A DNA stretch of 64,000 nt from an uncultured Acetobacteroides sp. (GCF_963678165.1 NZ_OY782755.1:2852001-2916000); one strand, 5' to 3'. Shown: positions 53,274-62,212, numbered from the stretch's first letter. The notes: a model not told the origin generated them from the letters alone. Translations and numbers: made by a program.

Positions 53274-54500
53274 CTAATGCTTTGCGTCTAGTACAACCTT
53301 CTTGTAGCGGAGCATTGCCTCAATAAAGTAGTAATCGGCATAGCTTAGCGGAACATCTACTTCCGTCTTTCCGGGAATCGAGCCTACGCTGTGCTTAAGG
53401 ATAAACCCGCCATTCTTCCCAAGCTCGGCCCTGTAGGGTGCTGCCGATAGGCTTCGAATCTGCTGCTCGGCAATTGCCAGATACCTCTTTGCGGTAGCCT
53501 TGTCAACATACTGGCTAAGTTCGATAAGCGCCGAGCAGGTAAGCGCACCTGCCGATGCATCGCGGTAAGCATCGGGGATATTGGGCGCATTGTAGTCCCA
53601 GTAGGGAATTTTATCCTCGATAGGCTTCAGCTGCTCCATCACGTATTCGGCAATACGGCGAGCCCAGTCTAGGTACTTCTTGTCCTTCGTCTCGCGGTAC
53701 ATCACCGTGTAACCGTATAGCGCCCATCCTTGCCCTCTCGACCACGACGAGCCATCGGCATACCCCTGCTCGGTTTGCTGCCTGCGCACGCTTCCGTCGG
53801 CAAGGTTGTAGTCTACCACATGGAACGAGCTGTAGTCGGGTCGAAAGTGGTTCTCCATGGTAACGTTGGCATGGCTAACGGCAATTTTGTAGAACGACGA
53901 ATCACCAGACATACGGGTAGCCTCGGCCAGCAGCTCAAGGTTCATCATGTTGTCGATAATAACAGGGCATTGCCACCCCCTATTTTTATTCCACGAGACA
54001 ATATCCCACGACTGAATGCATCCAACCTTCTCCCTAAAGCGGGTAGAAAGCGACTTAGCTCCGGTAACAAGCACCTCCTTATAGGCCTTGTTTCCCGTTA
54101 TGCGATAGCCATTGCCAAAGCTGCAGTAGAGCATAAAACCCACATCGTGATTATCGGTGGTGTACTTCTGGTTCTCCACCCTCGCCGTGTACAGCTCGGC
54201 CATTTTCTTCACCTGCTCGTTCTTTGAGTACTCGAACAGGTACCACAACGATCCTGGAAAAAAGCCGCTTGTCCACCAGTCGGACTTACAGGTAACCAGC
54301 TTACTGTTCCAGTCGGTAGTTTTGGGCAGCAATGTCGATGAATCTTTTAGCGTGTTGGCTAAAAACATGTGCTGCTTTACGGCAAAGTCCATCGAATTCT
54401 TTACCACTTCGGACATAGGCTGCACCCGAGGCTTTTGGCCCATCAGCGCACCCGAAATGCATAGCGCAATAAGAATAGTAACTCCCTTCTTCATTTCCAT
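53274..54500 (-). CDS. GH88 unsaturated glucuronyl hydrolase, exported
   Basis: An (alpha/alpha)6-barrel enzyme of 408 aa from the ATG at 54500 (MEMKKGVTILIALCISGALM); 54494 is an alternative and 54539 a poor one, since it would put polar residues before the signal peptide. Family markers are NHDVGFMLYC with the first catalytic Asp (about 119), VIIDNMMNLELL with the second Asp (about 183), and SSWSRGQGWALYGYTVMY. GH88 hydrates the 4,5-unsaturated uronic acid left by polysaccharide lyases, so that it falls off as a keto-acid. The convergent BNR_4-type protein is a possible source of its substrate. Confidence 0.9.
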   Translation of the reverse strand: MEMKKGVTILIALCISGALMGQKPRVQPMSEVVKNSMDFAVKQHMFLANTLKDSSTLLPKTTDWNSKLVTCKSDWWTSGFFPGSLWYLFEYSKNEQVKKMAELYTARVENQKYTTDNHDVGFMLYCSFGNGYRITGNKAYKEVLVTGAKSLSTRFREKVGCIQSWDIVSWNKNRGWQCPVIIDNMMNLELLAEATRMSGDSSFYKIAVSHANVTMENHFRPDYSSFHVVDYNLADGSVRRQQTEQGYADGSSWSRGQGWALYGYTVMYRETKDKKYLDWARRIAEYVMEQLKPIEDKIPYWDYNAPNIPDAYRDASAGALTCSALIELSQYVDKATAKRYLAIAEQQIRSLSAAPYRAELGKNGGFILKHSVGSIPGKTEVDVPLSYADYYFIEAMLRYKKVVLDAKH

Positions 54501-54636
54501 AGGTTTAAATACGCCGATTCTCCATCCAAATTTAGGCATCCTATTTCCTAAGAAGGAAACCTAAACTATCAGCTAAGGAGTACAGCTTCTAAATTTTACT
54601 GATTTCGCCAAAGATATACGAAGCAGTACAAATTAC

Positions 54637-54669
54637 AAACCCCACCAAGGAGTCTCCTTAATGGGGTTT
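54637..54669 (-). terminator. Hairpin terminator of the proline operon
   Basis: AAACCCCA (54637-54644) pairs with TGGGGTTT (54662-54669), with an inner AAGGAG/CTCCTT stem. It is 21 nt past the proA stop. Confidence 0.8.
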
Positions 54670-54689
54670 CCATAAATAAGAAATGGCCG

Positions 54690-55940
54690 CTACTGCCGCA
54701 CCTGCCCATTACCCTCCACAATCCACTTGTACGAGGTTAGCTCCTCCACTCCCATCGGACCACGAGCATGCAGCTTCTGGGTGCTGATACCAATCTCGGC
54801 ACCGAGCCCAAACTGGGCGCCATCGGTAAATGCAGTTGATGCGTTGGCGTACACCGCAGCAGCATCAACCCTCTTTAGGAATTGATCCACCCGATCCTTA
54901 TCCTCCGAGATGATAGCCTCGCTATGCTTGGAGCTGTAGGTGGCAATATGGTCGAGCGCCTCATCAAACGAGTTAACCGTTTTAATGGACATCTTGTAGT
55001 CCAAGAACTCGGTTCCGAAATGCTCGTCAGCAGCATGCTGAAGTAATTCTGCAGGGTAATTCTCGTCAAGGGCAACATAGGCTCTGGCATCGGCGTATAT
55101 GGTTACCTTTTTCTCCGCAAGCTTGGCGCAAAGAAATGGCAAATCAGGAAGCCGCTCCCTATCGATAACCAGGCAGTCGAGCGCATTGCATACGCTTACC
55201 CGGCGGGTTTTTGCGTTGGTGATAATAGCTTGCCCCCTTGCCGAATCGCCAGAACTCTCGAAGTAGGTATGGCAGATGCCGGCTCCTGTCTCTATAATAG
55301 GAATTGAAGAGTGCTTTCGTACAAAATTGATGAGTGCTTGACCTCCACGAGGGATAATAACATCCACCAAGCCATTTGCCGAAAGCAGCTCGGCAGCGGC
55401 AACCCTATCAATTGGCAGCAGGTTTACAATGTTCGTATCAACCCCGAAATCGGTAAGCACACTCTTTATCAAAGACACAATGGCAACATTCGAATGATGG
55501 GCATCCGAGCCTCCTTTCAGGATGGTAGCGTTGCCCGACTTAAGGCAGAGCGCAAACACATCGAACGTAACGTTAGGACGTGCCTCGAAGATAACCCCTA
55601 CAACCCCCAGCGGCACCGACACCTTGGTTAGCTTTAGCCCATTGGCTAGCGTTCGCTGCTCTCTGATCCGATTTAAAGGAGAAGGTAGCTCCGCCACATT
55701 CCGCAGATCGCTAGCGATAGCCTCAATGCGCTCCCCACTTAGCAGCAAACGGTCGTACCTAGGATCGTCGTATCTCATTGCTGCCGCATCTTTGGCATTT
55801 GCCTTAAGAATGACATCAGCGTGGGCAATCGCTCTATCGGCAACAGCATTCAGGATGCTGCCTACAAGAGCATCATCCAGGAAGCCCACCGCTCTCGATG
55901 CCCGTTGCGTATTTTCCAGTATCGATTTAATGCTACCCAT
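54690..55940 (-). CDS. proA: Gamma-glutamyl phosphate reductase
   Basis: Second enzyme of proline synthesis, 416 aa, reducing gamma-glutamyl phosphate to glutamate semialdehyde with NADPH. Aldehyde-dehydrogenase fold; signatures are [17 protein letters not shown], the catalytic Cys in [14 protein letters not shown], and [15 protein letters not shown] near the end. Last gene of the operon, 64 nt after proB. Confidence 0.96.
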   Translation of the reverse strand: MGSIKSILENTQRASRAVGFLDDALVGSILNAVADRAIAHADVILKANAKDAAAMRYDDPRYDRLLLSGERIEAIASDLRNVAELPSPLNRIREQRTLANGLKLTKVSVPLGVVGVIFEARPNVTFDVFALCLKSGNATILKGGSDAHHSNVAIVSLIKSVLTDFGVDTNIVNLLPIDRVAAAELLSANGLVDVIIPRGGQALINFVRKHSSIPIIETGAGICHTYFESSGDSARGQAIITNAKTRRVSVCNALDCLVIDRERLPDLPFLCAKLAEKKVTIYADARAYVALDENYPAELLQHAADEHFGTEFLDYKMSIKTVNSFDEALDHIATYSSKHSEAIISEDKDRVDQFLKRVDAAAVYANASTAFTDGAQFGLGAEIGISTQKLHARGPMGVEELTSYKWIVEGNGQVRQ

Positions 55941-56004
55941 TCTAATGGTATTATATTAAAAGGAGATGGATGTAATATTGCACCTCTACCATTTGTCCCT
56001 TGAG

Positions 56005-57093
56005 TTACTCGGGAAGGTAGAGATAGTCGTAGTGAATAAACGGCTTTGCCTTTTTGCTGCCAAGCAGCGCCTGGGTTTTAACCGAATCGTACTGAGCCTT
56101 GCCAACACCCAGCTGGTTACCCTTAGCATCGTAAATAGAAACCAGATCGCCCTTCTTGAAGTACCCCTCCACCGAGTCGATACCGATAAGCAGCAGGCTG
56201 GAAGCCTTATCGGAAAGCAGCACCTCGCGTGCACCATCGTTCACCACAACAGCCCCCTTGGCAAAACTCTCGGAGTGGGCGAGCCACTTCTTGATGGTTG
56301 ACGAAGGCTTAACCGATGGAACAAAGTGCGTATTGGGCACGTCCTTGTTGCTGTCGAGCAAATCTACCAGCACATTCTCGCGTTTGCCGTTGGCGATATG
56401 CACGTTGATACCCTGCTTGGCAATCTTACGGGCAATGCTAGCCTTGGTAATCATGCCACCACGGCCAAACTCCGATTTAGTTTCGCTGATGTAATCCGAC
56501 AGTCCCTTGGCGTTATCCTTTACCTCACGAATAAGCGTAGAGTCGGGTTCGCTAGGATGCCCCGTATAGACACCATCGACATTGCTAAGGATGATGAGCG
56601 CCTCGAACCCCATCATAGAGGCGATAAGCCCCGAAAGCTCGTCGTTGTCAGTAAACATCAGCTCGGTAATGGAGATGGTGTCGTTCTCGTTAATTATAGG
56701 AATAACCCCATTCTCCAGAAGCGTCGTCAAGCAGTTCTTCATGTTGAGGTAGTGCCTGCGGTCCTTAAAGTTTTCCTTAGTAGTAAGCACCTGCGCGCAG
56801 GTAATGCCGCACTCGCGAAACAGGTCGTAGTAGCGGTTGATGAGGCGCACCTGCCCAATAGCCGACCACAGCTGGCGAGAGGAGACGTCGTCGAGCTTAC
56901 GCGCCGGCTGCAGCTCGCTGCGCCCTGCCGCTACTGCCCCCGACGAAATTAGCACAACCTCTACCCCCTCCTTTTTCAGCCTCGAAAGCTGATCGACCAG
57001 CGCAGCCATACGTGCCACGTCGAGCATCTTATCGGCTCGCGTAAGCACGTTGCTACCAACCTTTACGGCTACCCGTTTATAGCGCGCATCCAT
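56005..57093 (-). CDS. proB: Glutamate 5-kinase
   Basis: First enzyme of proline synthesis, 362 aa. The amino-acid-kinase domain begins VAVKVGSNVLTR and holds VEVVLISSGAVAAG and the glutamate/ATP motifs IINENDTISI and FGRGGMITKASIA. A C-terminal PUA domain (about 275-350, ending GSKKAKPFIHYDYLYLPE) is present, as in the long form that is feedback-inhibited by proline. It starts one nt after the proC stop, so translation is likely coupled. Confidence 0.96.
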   Translation of the reverse strand: MDARYKRVAVKVGSNVLTRADKMLDVARMAALVDQLSRLKKEGVEVVLISSGAVAAGRSELQPARKLDDVSSRQLWSAIGQVRLINRYYDLFRECGITCAQVLTTKENFKDRRHYLNMKNCLTTLLENGVIPIINENDTISITELMFTDNDELSGLIASMMGFEALIILSNVDGVYTGHPSEPDSTLIREVKDNAKGLSDYISETKSEFGRGGMITKASIARKIAKQGINVHIANGKRENVLVDLLDSNKDVPNTHFVPSVKPSSTIKKWLAHSESFAKGAVVVNDGAREVLLSDKASSLLLIGIDSVEGYFKKGDLVSIYDAKGNQLGVGKAQYDSVKTQALLGSKKAKPFIHYDYLYLPE

Positions 57094-57094
57094 A

Positions 57095-57895
57095 CTACTT
57101 CTTTTTATCTATCTTCTTGTACGATGTTACAAGTCCTTGAATAAGCGATGAACTGAATCCCTGATGCTCCATCTCGTTAAGCCCCGATATGGTAATGCCC
57201 ATTGGCGTAGTTACCTTATCGATCTCCCTCTCGGGATGGTGACCCGATTTCAAAATAAGCTCACTTGCCCCCTTCATTGTTTGAGCGGTAATAAACTGAG
57301 CCATCTCGGCGCTAAAGCCAATCTCGATTCCGCCCTGCGTTGCGGCACGCATAAAGCGCAGCGCAAAGGCAATACCGCACGATCCGAGCACCGTAGCTGC
57401 CGCCATCAGCTCCTCGTTGATAATTGCCGTGGAGCCTAACCCATTAAACAGCGATTCTACGATATCCTGCTTATCGCTCCACTTCTTGTCGAAGGCAATA
57501 CAGGTCATCGACTCGCCAAGGGCAATAGCGGTGTTGGGCATCGCCCTGAAAACAGGGACTTCGGTACCGGCAGCTTTCTGCAGCTCGGCTAGATTTACTC
57601 CGGCAACAAACGACACCACAATCTTACCCGAATTTAGCGCCCCCTTTACTTCTTGTAAAACATCAATAACCTGATAAGGTTTTATGGCAAGTATAATGAT
57701 ATCGCAAGCGGCTACCGCATCGACGTTGCTCGATAGCACGTTAACCTTTCTCTCCTTTAGGTGGTCGAGCAGATGGGTTCTGCGCCGAGTGATGTACACA
57801 TTCTCGGCAGCCATTGTTTGAGTGTGAAGAATTCCCTCAACAAGGGCTGAGCCCAAGTTTCCTCCGCCAATAATGGCAACTTTTTTTTCGTTCAT
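57095..57895 (-). CDS. proC: Pyrroline-5-carboxylate reductase
   Basis: Last step of proline synthesis, 266 aa. The Rossmann motif GGGNLGSALVEGIL is at the N terminus, and the family signature around VLGSCGIAFALRFM and KVTTPMGITISGLNEMEHQG (active site loop) is clear. The gene order proC-proB-proA differs from the widespread proBA arrangement with an unlinked proC. Confidence 0.95.
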   Translation of the reverse strand: MNEKKVAIIGGGNLGSALVEGILHTQTMAAENVYITRRRTHLLDHLKERKVNVLSSNVDAVAACDIIILAIKPYQVIDVLQEVKGALNSGKIVVSFVAGVNLAELQKAAGTEVPVFRAMPNTAIALGESMTCIAFDKKWSDKQDIVESLFNGLGSTAIINEELMAAATVLGSCGIAFALRFMRAATQGGIEIGFSAEMAQFITAQTMKGASELILKSGHHPEREIDKVTTPMGITISGLNEMEHQGFSSSLIQGLVTSYKKIDKKK

Positions 57896-57913
57896 AGTCC
57901 TTCGGTATATTTT

Positions 57914-58357
57914 CTAGTCGATCTCCTGATCGTACTTCTTGCAAAGATCGCAAATTCCCCTGTAAGGGCAAGCCAGCTCGTGGGTCGTGCAAGGCTCTAT
58001 AATCCTAGGGGTGTAGTATAGCGCCTTCGAATCGTCGAGCCACAGGTCGCGAAGAAAGGTGTAGCGCATATGCAAGGGCAAATTTGCAGGAAACGCCACA
58101 ATTTTACCTAGCGCATTAAAGGCATTCTCTAGCGCATTGGCTAGCGAGCCCGCTTGCTCGTGGCTAAGCGTAGCCACCTCAGGCAGTCCAACCCTTTCGA
58201 CCTTATACCTGCGGTTGAAGATACCGAAGTAGGTACTAATGGATAGGGCTTGGTTTTTTACCTTTTGTGATTTGGTGGTTGCCGCGGAGGATATTACTGA
58301 ACCCATTTCGGCAATATCCACAATACGCCTTAGCGATTGGTTTATGCAAAGTTCCAT
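57914..58357 (-). CDS. Cys-cluster protein at the head of the proline operon, 147 aa
   Basis: A soluble protein of unknown family that starts 18 nt upstream of proC. The N-terminal half is helical (MELCINQSLRRIVDIAEMGS, LANALENAFNALGKIVAF); the C-terminal 25 residues carry CTTHELACPYRGICDLC, four cysteines and one histidine with spacing C-x6-C-x5-C-x2-C, as expected of a zinc or Fe-S site. It could be a regulator or a partner of the pathway, but sequence alone does not show which. The spacing argues for co-transcription with the pro genes. Confidence 0.7.
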   Translation of the reverse strand: MELCINQSLRRIVDIAEMGSVISSAATTKSQKVKNQALSISTYFGIFNRRYKVERVGLPEVATLSHEQAGSLANALENAFNALGKIVAFPANLPLHMRYTFLRDLWLDDSKALYYTPRIIEPCTTHELACPYRGICDLCKKYDQEID

Positions 58358-58792
58358 AACGAAAAAAATATTGAAGGATGAAAAAAGTTTACTTACCCAA
58401 GGGAGGTGGGGGATGCGCGGTTGCTACCGCACTTTTTGCCAAAAGCGCCGTGCAAATCTTTCCGGGTAATTTCGATGATACTGGTTAATCATAGTTGAAG
58501 ATTGTGACACGATTCGAGGGCAATATAGAAACTAAAATCACACCTGATACCGAACCTATATTTTATTACTATTCTTTAACAGCACCCTAAACCTAAACAG
58601 GGGGACGGCAGCAAAAACATACAGTTTATCTTAACATCACCCCAAAACAAAGCACCCCACAAAAGCAAAAACCAGAAAGAGGTTTCATCTTTCAGGTTTC
58701 AATATGTAAGTTTTCTACAATACATAAATATCCTACGGACAATAGCTGTACTGTAAAAGTACCGCGTGGCGGTTATAGTTTGGTTTTATAAC
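58358..58792. other. Intergenic region upstream of the proline operon
   Basis: About 435 bp with no credible gene. It should contain the operon promoter, but no minus-strand TAnnTTTG is present near 58357. It is AT-rich from 58500 onward. Confidence 0.35.
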
Positions 58793-59085
58793 GAAAAGGG
58801 TAGGTATTAGTGATGAGTTAACCCTTTTCTTAGAGAATATATTCAACCCCTTGGGGGTTGTTTTCATCTTCCGATCAAATTCCCCGAGTTTCACTCGGGG
58901 CTATTAAAGTTAAAGCCCTTACGGGCTTCAAGTAGTAGAGATGATAGGTTGATTCTATACTAATGTAGAGTATTATCGCATAATGGTTGCTAATCTACAA
59001 TCCGAAAGGATTGAATTCTAATAGCCCCGCATGCAATGCGGGGAAACAAAGTCTAGTATAATCACAACCGCAGCGCGGTTGAATA
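58793..59085. repeat. Cluster of short hairpins with mirror-image organisation
   Basis: Seven stem-loops lie in 290 bp: AAAAGGGT/ACCCTTTT (from 58794), CAACCCC/GGGGTTG (58850-58870), CCCCGAG/CTCGGGG (58882-58900), AAGCCC/GGGCTT (58913-58928), CAATCC/GGATTG (58998-59013), CCCCGCAT/ATGCGGGG (59025-59043) and CAACCGC/GCGGTTG (59065-59081). The third and fourth, and on the opposite strand the sixth and fifth, share the linker GGGGCTATTA followed by an A-rich stretch, while their stem sequences differ. The unit therefore forms a structural inverted repeat. No gene is visible in it or in 59086-59228. Confidence 0.8.
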
Positions 59086-59228
59086 GCGAAATGAAAAGAG
59101 GACATTCCTCACCCAAAACGTTATGAGCCTATAGTTTTGTAAAGTTCCCTTCCACCCTTATTGTTCTTATTCTCCGAAAAGAAATGTTGTAATATTTTTA
59201 CAGATGCACGTCCGTGCCTTTCCTCGCC

Positions 59229-60206
59229 CTACTCGTGGCTGCTATAGTAGCGCATAAACTGCGACCGCTCGTAAACACCCAGGTCGCCCAGATTTCTAGG
59301 GTTCATCAAGCCCCTAAAGTCTTCTATCGACTCGTACTGATGCCGATCCATCCATCCGCCAATAGAATCGAGCATCTCGCCAATGGTACTAAGCCCTTTT
59401 TTGTAGAGCACCGAGCAAACCTCCACCACGGTGGCTCCGGCAAGCAGCTGCTTGATGGCCGCCTCGCCGCCGTGAATGCCCGTTGATGCGGCAACATCAA
59501 TCGTAGGAACTGCCGCCGAAACAATGCCCACCCAGCGCAACGACTCGCGGATGTCGGAGGGCGTACTGTAGACGCTGGCCGACCCTACCTCCAGGGTTTC
59601 GATGTTGATATCGGGCTCGTAGAAGCGGTTGAAGAGCACCACCCCGTTAATCTTACGGAAGTAGAGCTGATCGACCATGTGGGGAATGCTGGTGAAGGTC
59701 TTGGCCATCTTCACCGATAGCGGAATGGAAACAATGCTGCGCAGCCTGGTGGCGATGGCCAGGTACTGCTCCTCGTACGCTGCCGCATTCAGCTCCTTTT
59801 TCGATGCTAGGAAGTAGATGTTCAGCTCCAGCGCATCGGCACCGGCGGCCTCTATCCGCTTGGCGAAGTTCACCCACTCGCCCACCGAGGTGCAGCTAAT
59901 GCTGGCGATTACGGGAATCGACACCGCCATTTTTGCCTCGCGAATCAGCGTCAGGTACTCCTCCACCGAGTTGTTCACGGCGTAGCTCATGATGTAGTCG
60001 TGGGCCTCGGGGTAGTCGCCCTCGCGCTCGTAGGCGTGCGCATCGTGGGTAAGCTGCTCCTGAAAAAGCGACTTAAGCACCACCGCAGCGGCACCGGCAT
60101 CCTCCATCTTTTTTATGTTTTCGACGGATGATGTCAAGCCCGAGCTGCTTACGACTACTGGATTTTTAAGGGATAGCCCAAGATACCTTACGCCTAATGA
60201 TTTCAT
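59229..60206 (-). CDS. Dihydroorotate dehydrogenase-like flavoprotein
   Basis: A 325-aa TIM-barrel protein from the ATG at 60206 (MKSLGVRYLGLSLKNPVVVS). FMN-binding features of the DHOD superfamily are present (LKNPVVVSSSGLTSS, IPLSVKMAKTFTSI with the FMN-contacting Lys, and VAASTGIHGGEAAIKQLLAG at the phosphate site). The catalytic-base loop of class 1 DHOD, NxSCPN, is replaced by LELNIYFLASKK, so orotate synthesis is doubtful. Proteins like this are widespread in Bacteroidetes under the name dihydroorotate dehydrogenase-like; their reaction is not established. Neighbours give no pyrimidine context. Confidence 0.82.
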   Translation of the reverse strand: MKSLGVRYLGLSLKNPVVVSSSGLTSSVENIKKMEDAGAAAVVLKSLFQEQLTHDAHAYEREGDYPEAHDYIMSYAVNNSVEEYLTLIREAKMAVSIPVIASISCTSVGEWVNFAKRIEAAGADALELNIYFLASKKELNAAAYEEQYLAIATRLRSIVSIPLSVKMAKTFTSIPHMVDQLYFRKINGVVLFNRFYEPDINIETLEVGSASVYSTPSDIRESLRWVGIVSAAVPTIDVAASTGIHGGEAAIKQLLAGATVVEVCSVLYKKGLSTIGEMLDSIGGWMDRHQYESIEDFRGLMNPRNLGDLGVYERSQFMRYYSSHE

Positions 60207-60468
60207 GGCCAAATGTCGTTTTGATGAATCACCAGACAAGTTATGAAATCATCGGGAGGAATGCACCTAAGGATTGGGCATAAAGCCCATATCGCTAAAC
60301 GAATGTGATTTTTGAAAGAAGATTGATGGTAAACACTAGGGGCTGTTTTTCCTCTCGCTTAGGCAATGTCATTAACTTAAGCATATCGTTCAATCAGCGC
60401 TGTCATTCCGGGCTTGTCCCGGGATCTCCTGAGGATATAAAATTGCATTCTGGAGGAGATCCCGGCCC

Positions 60469-60715
60469 ATAGCCGTCAAGCTAAGCCTGAATTCAAAAGG
60501 ATAAATGCCCAATAGCAGCACGTTATCCCCTCCTCGGGAGGGGTAGGGGTGGGTTAAGAACGCGAAGAGAAGCGGGAAATGTTTATTTAAACGAACAAAC
60601 CCACCCCCTGCCCCTCCAAGGAGGGGATAACCAATTTCAATCATGCACTAATGCTTGATATCTATCTTTATCCTTTCAAAACGTAGCACTAAGCATCCTT
60701 AGCTTGACGGCTATG
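60469..60715. mobile_element. MITE-like element, about 247 bp, with 18-bp terminal inverted repeats
   Basis: The left end CATAGCCGTCAAGCTAAG (60469-60486, counting from the C) is the exact reverse complement of CTTAGCTTGACGGCTATG at the right end. The same 10-bp GATCCCGGCC stands just outside both ends (60459-60468 and 60716-60725), as expected of a target-site duplication. There is no transposase frame inside. Near the middle a 34-bp imperfect inverted repeat (60522-60555 and 60598-60631, GTTATCCCCTCCT type) is enclosed. I infer a non-autonomous mobile element. End positions may shift by one or two bases. Confidence 0.7.
60522..60631. repeat. Inner 34-bp imperfect inverted repeat
   Basis: GTTATCCCCTCCTCGGGAGG (from 60522) opposes CCTCCAAGGAGGGGATAAC (to 60631); the complete arms are 34 bp with a few differences around a 42-bp centre. 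It lies within the MITE-like element and may be a further nested insertion. Confidence 0.75.
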
Positions 60716-60793
60716 GATCCCGGCCTTCGCCATGGTGTTTACGGAAGAAGGTTATACGAAACTGCTAAACTTGCCTCCCTAAAAAGAACCGTC

Positions 60794-61468
60794 TTATTTT
60801 AAGTACACCCGCCCGCCAAAGATTGCCGAGCCCACGCGTACCATGGTGCTGCCCTCCTCGATGGCAATGCGGAAATCGTCCGACATGCCCATCGAGATCT
60901 CCTTAAACGAGGGCTCGCTGGCGTAGTACTTCTGCTTGATCTTCGTATATATCTCCTTAAGGTTGTGGAACTCGCCGCGCACCTGCTCCACGTTGTCGGT
61001 AAAGGTGGCCATGCCCATCACGCCCACCATGCGGACGTTGCGGAGTTCGGCCAGCGCGCCCGATTCGAGGAGCTCCGCCAGCTCGGCGTAGTCGAAGCCA
61101 AACTTGGTCTCCTCCTGGGCGATGTACATCTGAAAGAGGCAGTCGATTACGCGGCCACACTTGGCGGCCTCCTTGTCGATTACCGCCAGCAGCTTGGGCG
61201 AATCTACCGAGTGGATGAGCGCCACAAACGGCGCGATGTACTTCACCTTGTTGGTTTGCAGGTGGCCAATCATGTGCCACTCGATATCCTTGGGCAGGTC
61301 GGCCCACTTCTGGGTTAGCTCCTGCGGCTTGTTCTCGCCAAACACGCGCTGCCCGGCCTGGTAGGCCTCCTCGATGGCCTCGTTGGGCTTGGTCTTCGAT
61401 ACGGCTATCAGCGTTACGCCGGCAGGCACGTCCTTTCTTATCTCGCTTAGGTTTTCTCTTACGCTCAT
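60794..61468 (-). CDS. YggS-family pyridoxal-phosphate homeostasis protein
   Basis: A 224-aa PLP-binding protein from the ATG at 61468 (MSVRENLSEIRKDVPAGVTL); the TTG start at 61501 adds only MVPLVPKKQSE. Single-domain TIM barrel of the alanine-racemase N-terminal type. The PLP Lys is in LIAVSKTKPNE, and WHMIGHLQTNKVKYI and SMGMSDDFRIAIEEGSTMVR are family signatures. It maintains free PLP levels and has no known catalytic reaction. Stands alone between the repeat cluster and a hypothetical gene. Confidence 0.93.
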   Translation of the reverse strand: MSVRENLSEIRKDVPAGVTLIAVSKTKPNEAIEEAYQAGQRVFGENKPQELTQKWADLPKDIEWHMIGHLQTNKVKYIAPFVALIHSVDSPKLLAVIDKEAAKCGRVIDCLFQMYIAQEETKFGFDYAELAELLESGALAELRNVRMVGVMGMATFTDNVEQVRGEFHNLKEIYTKIKQKYYASEPSFKEISMGMSDDFRIAIEEGSTMVRVGSAIFGGRVYLK

Positions 61469-61645
61469 CTCGCTCTGTTTTTTCGGCACCAAAGGTACCA
61501 AAGGCGGAGGAATTGCGAAGGGGTGCTGCTCGTTTTTGTGCAGCTATTCGGAAGGTAGACGAAAAAGATTTCGCGTTTTCCCCCTAGCTGCTGCATCAAT
61601 TCGAGACGCACTGCTCGCGTCTCTAAATTGCCATCCCCGTTCCAC

Positions 61646-61678
61646 CAAACAAAAAGCCCCTCGCCGAACGACGAAGGG
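61646..61678 (-). terminator. Terminator of the 163-aa gene
   Basis: GCCCCTCG (61655-61662) pairs with CGAAGGGC (61671-61678) with one mismatch; on the minus strand it is followed by a T-run. Confidence 0.7.
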
Positions 61679-61720
61679 CCTACCTGTGCCTTGGTTTGTA
61701 ATAGGTTTAGTGCTTCTTAC

Positions 61721-62212
61721 TTACTTGTTAGGTTGATCTTTCTTAGGTTTACTCTCCGCCTTGCGGGCACGCGTAAAGAACTCCTTAAGCGCATTGTAGC
61801 TAGCCTCGGCACCAGGGGTGTCCGAGCGACGTTTGAAATCAATATACCGGTAAAGTACCAACGAATCGTTGTAGTTATCGTAGTCGTGCATCATCTTGGC
61901 GCTCTCGAAACGGCTGATGATACCATTGGCAAGCAGCAGAACGCTCTCGTAGAACATCCGTGCGCTATAGTCCTTTTCGTACTCTACCCAGTCCACCTCT
62001 AGCGGAGCCAGCTGTGGGTTAATAGTCTTAATCTCTCTAGACTTGTTGATAAAGAGCTTATTCTTTTCGTTAACCGAACCGAAGAAGCCCCGTTTATCCG
62101 CATTCAGATCAGGTAGCTTAGCATCAACAATAGCCTTAATGCTGTTTAGGGCCGTATTTATCGTCTTCTTTTCCTCCTCCGTGAGAAGGTCTACAATTAC
62201 ATTAGAATCCAT
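61721..62212 (-). CDS. Hypothetical protein, 163 aa
   Basis: Soluble, mostly helical protein with no signal peptide. It begins MDSNVIVDLLTEEEKKTINT and ends in a charged Lys/Pro tail (RARKAESKPKKDQPNK), similar in style to the tail of the 242-aa protein at 46112. A central region (SARMFYESVLLLANGIISRF) forms an amphipathic helix. Family not recognised. Its own terminator and typical codon use support a real gene. Confidence 0.72.
   Translation of the reverse strand: MDSNVIVDLLTEEEKKTINTALNSIKAIVDAKLPDLNADKRGFFGSVNEKNKLFINKSREIKTINPQLAPLEVDWVEYEKDYSARMFYESVLLLANGIISRFESAKMMHDYDNYNDSLVLYRYIDFKRRSDTPGAEASYNALKEFFTRARKAESKPKKDQPNK

Larger units (their letters stand above)
60397..60750. repeat. 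Host repeat (CATTCCGGGC type) split by a short element
   Basis: Left part GGGATCTCC (60421-60429) faces GGAGATCCC (60455-60463) as a hairpin after TCATTCCGGGCTTGTCCC; the right part GATCCCGGCCTTCGCCATGG continues after the inserted element at 60716. Rejoined, the two parts form one continuous repeat of a type common in Bacteroidetes genomes. Confidence 0.65.

Noticed and set aside
60207-60239. N-terminal extension of the DHOD-like protein
   Set aside because: It depends on a TTG start and adds 11 polar residues; the family begins at MKSLGVRYLG.
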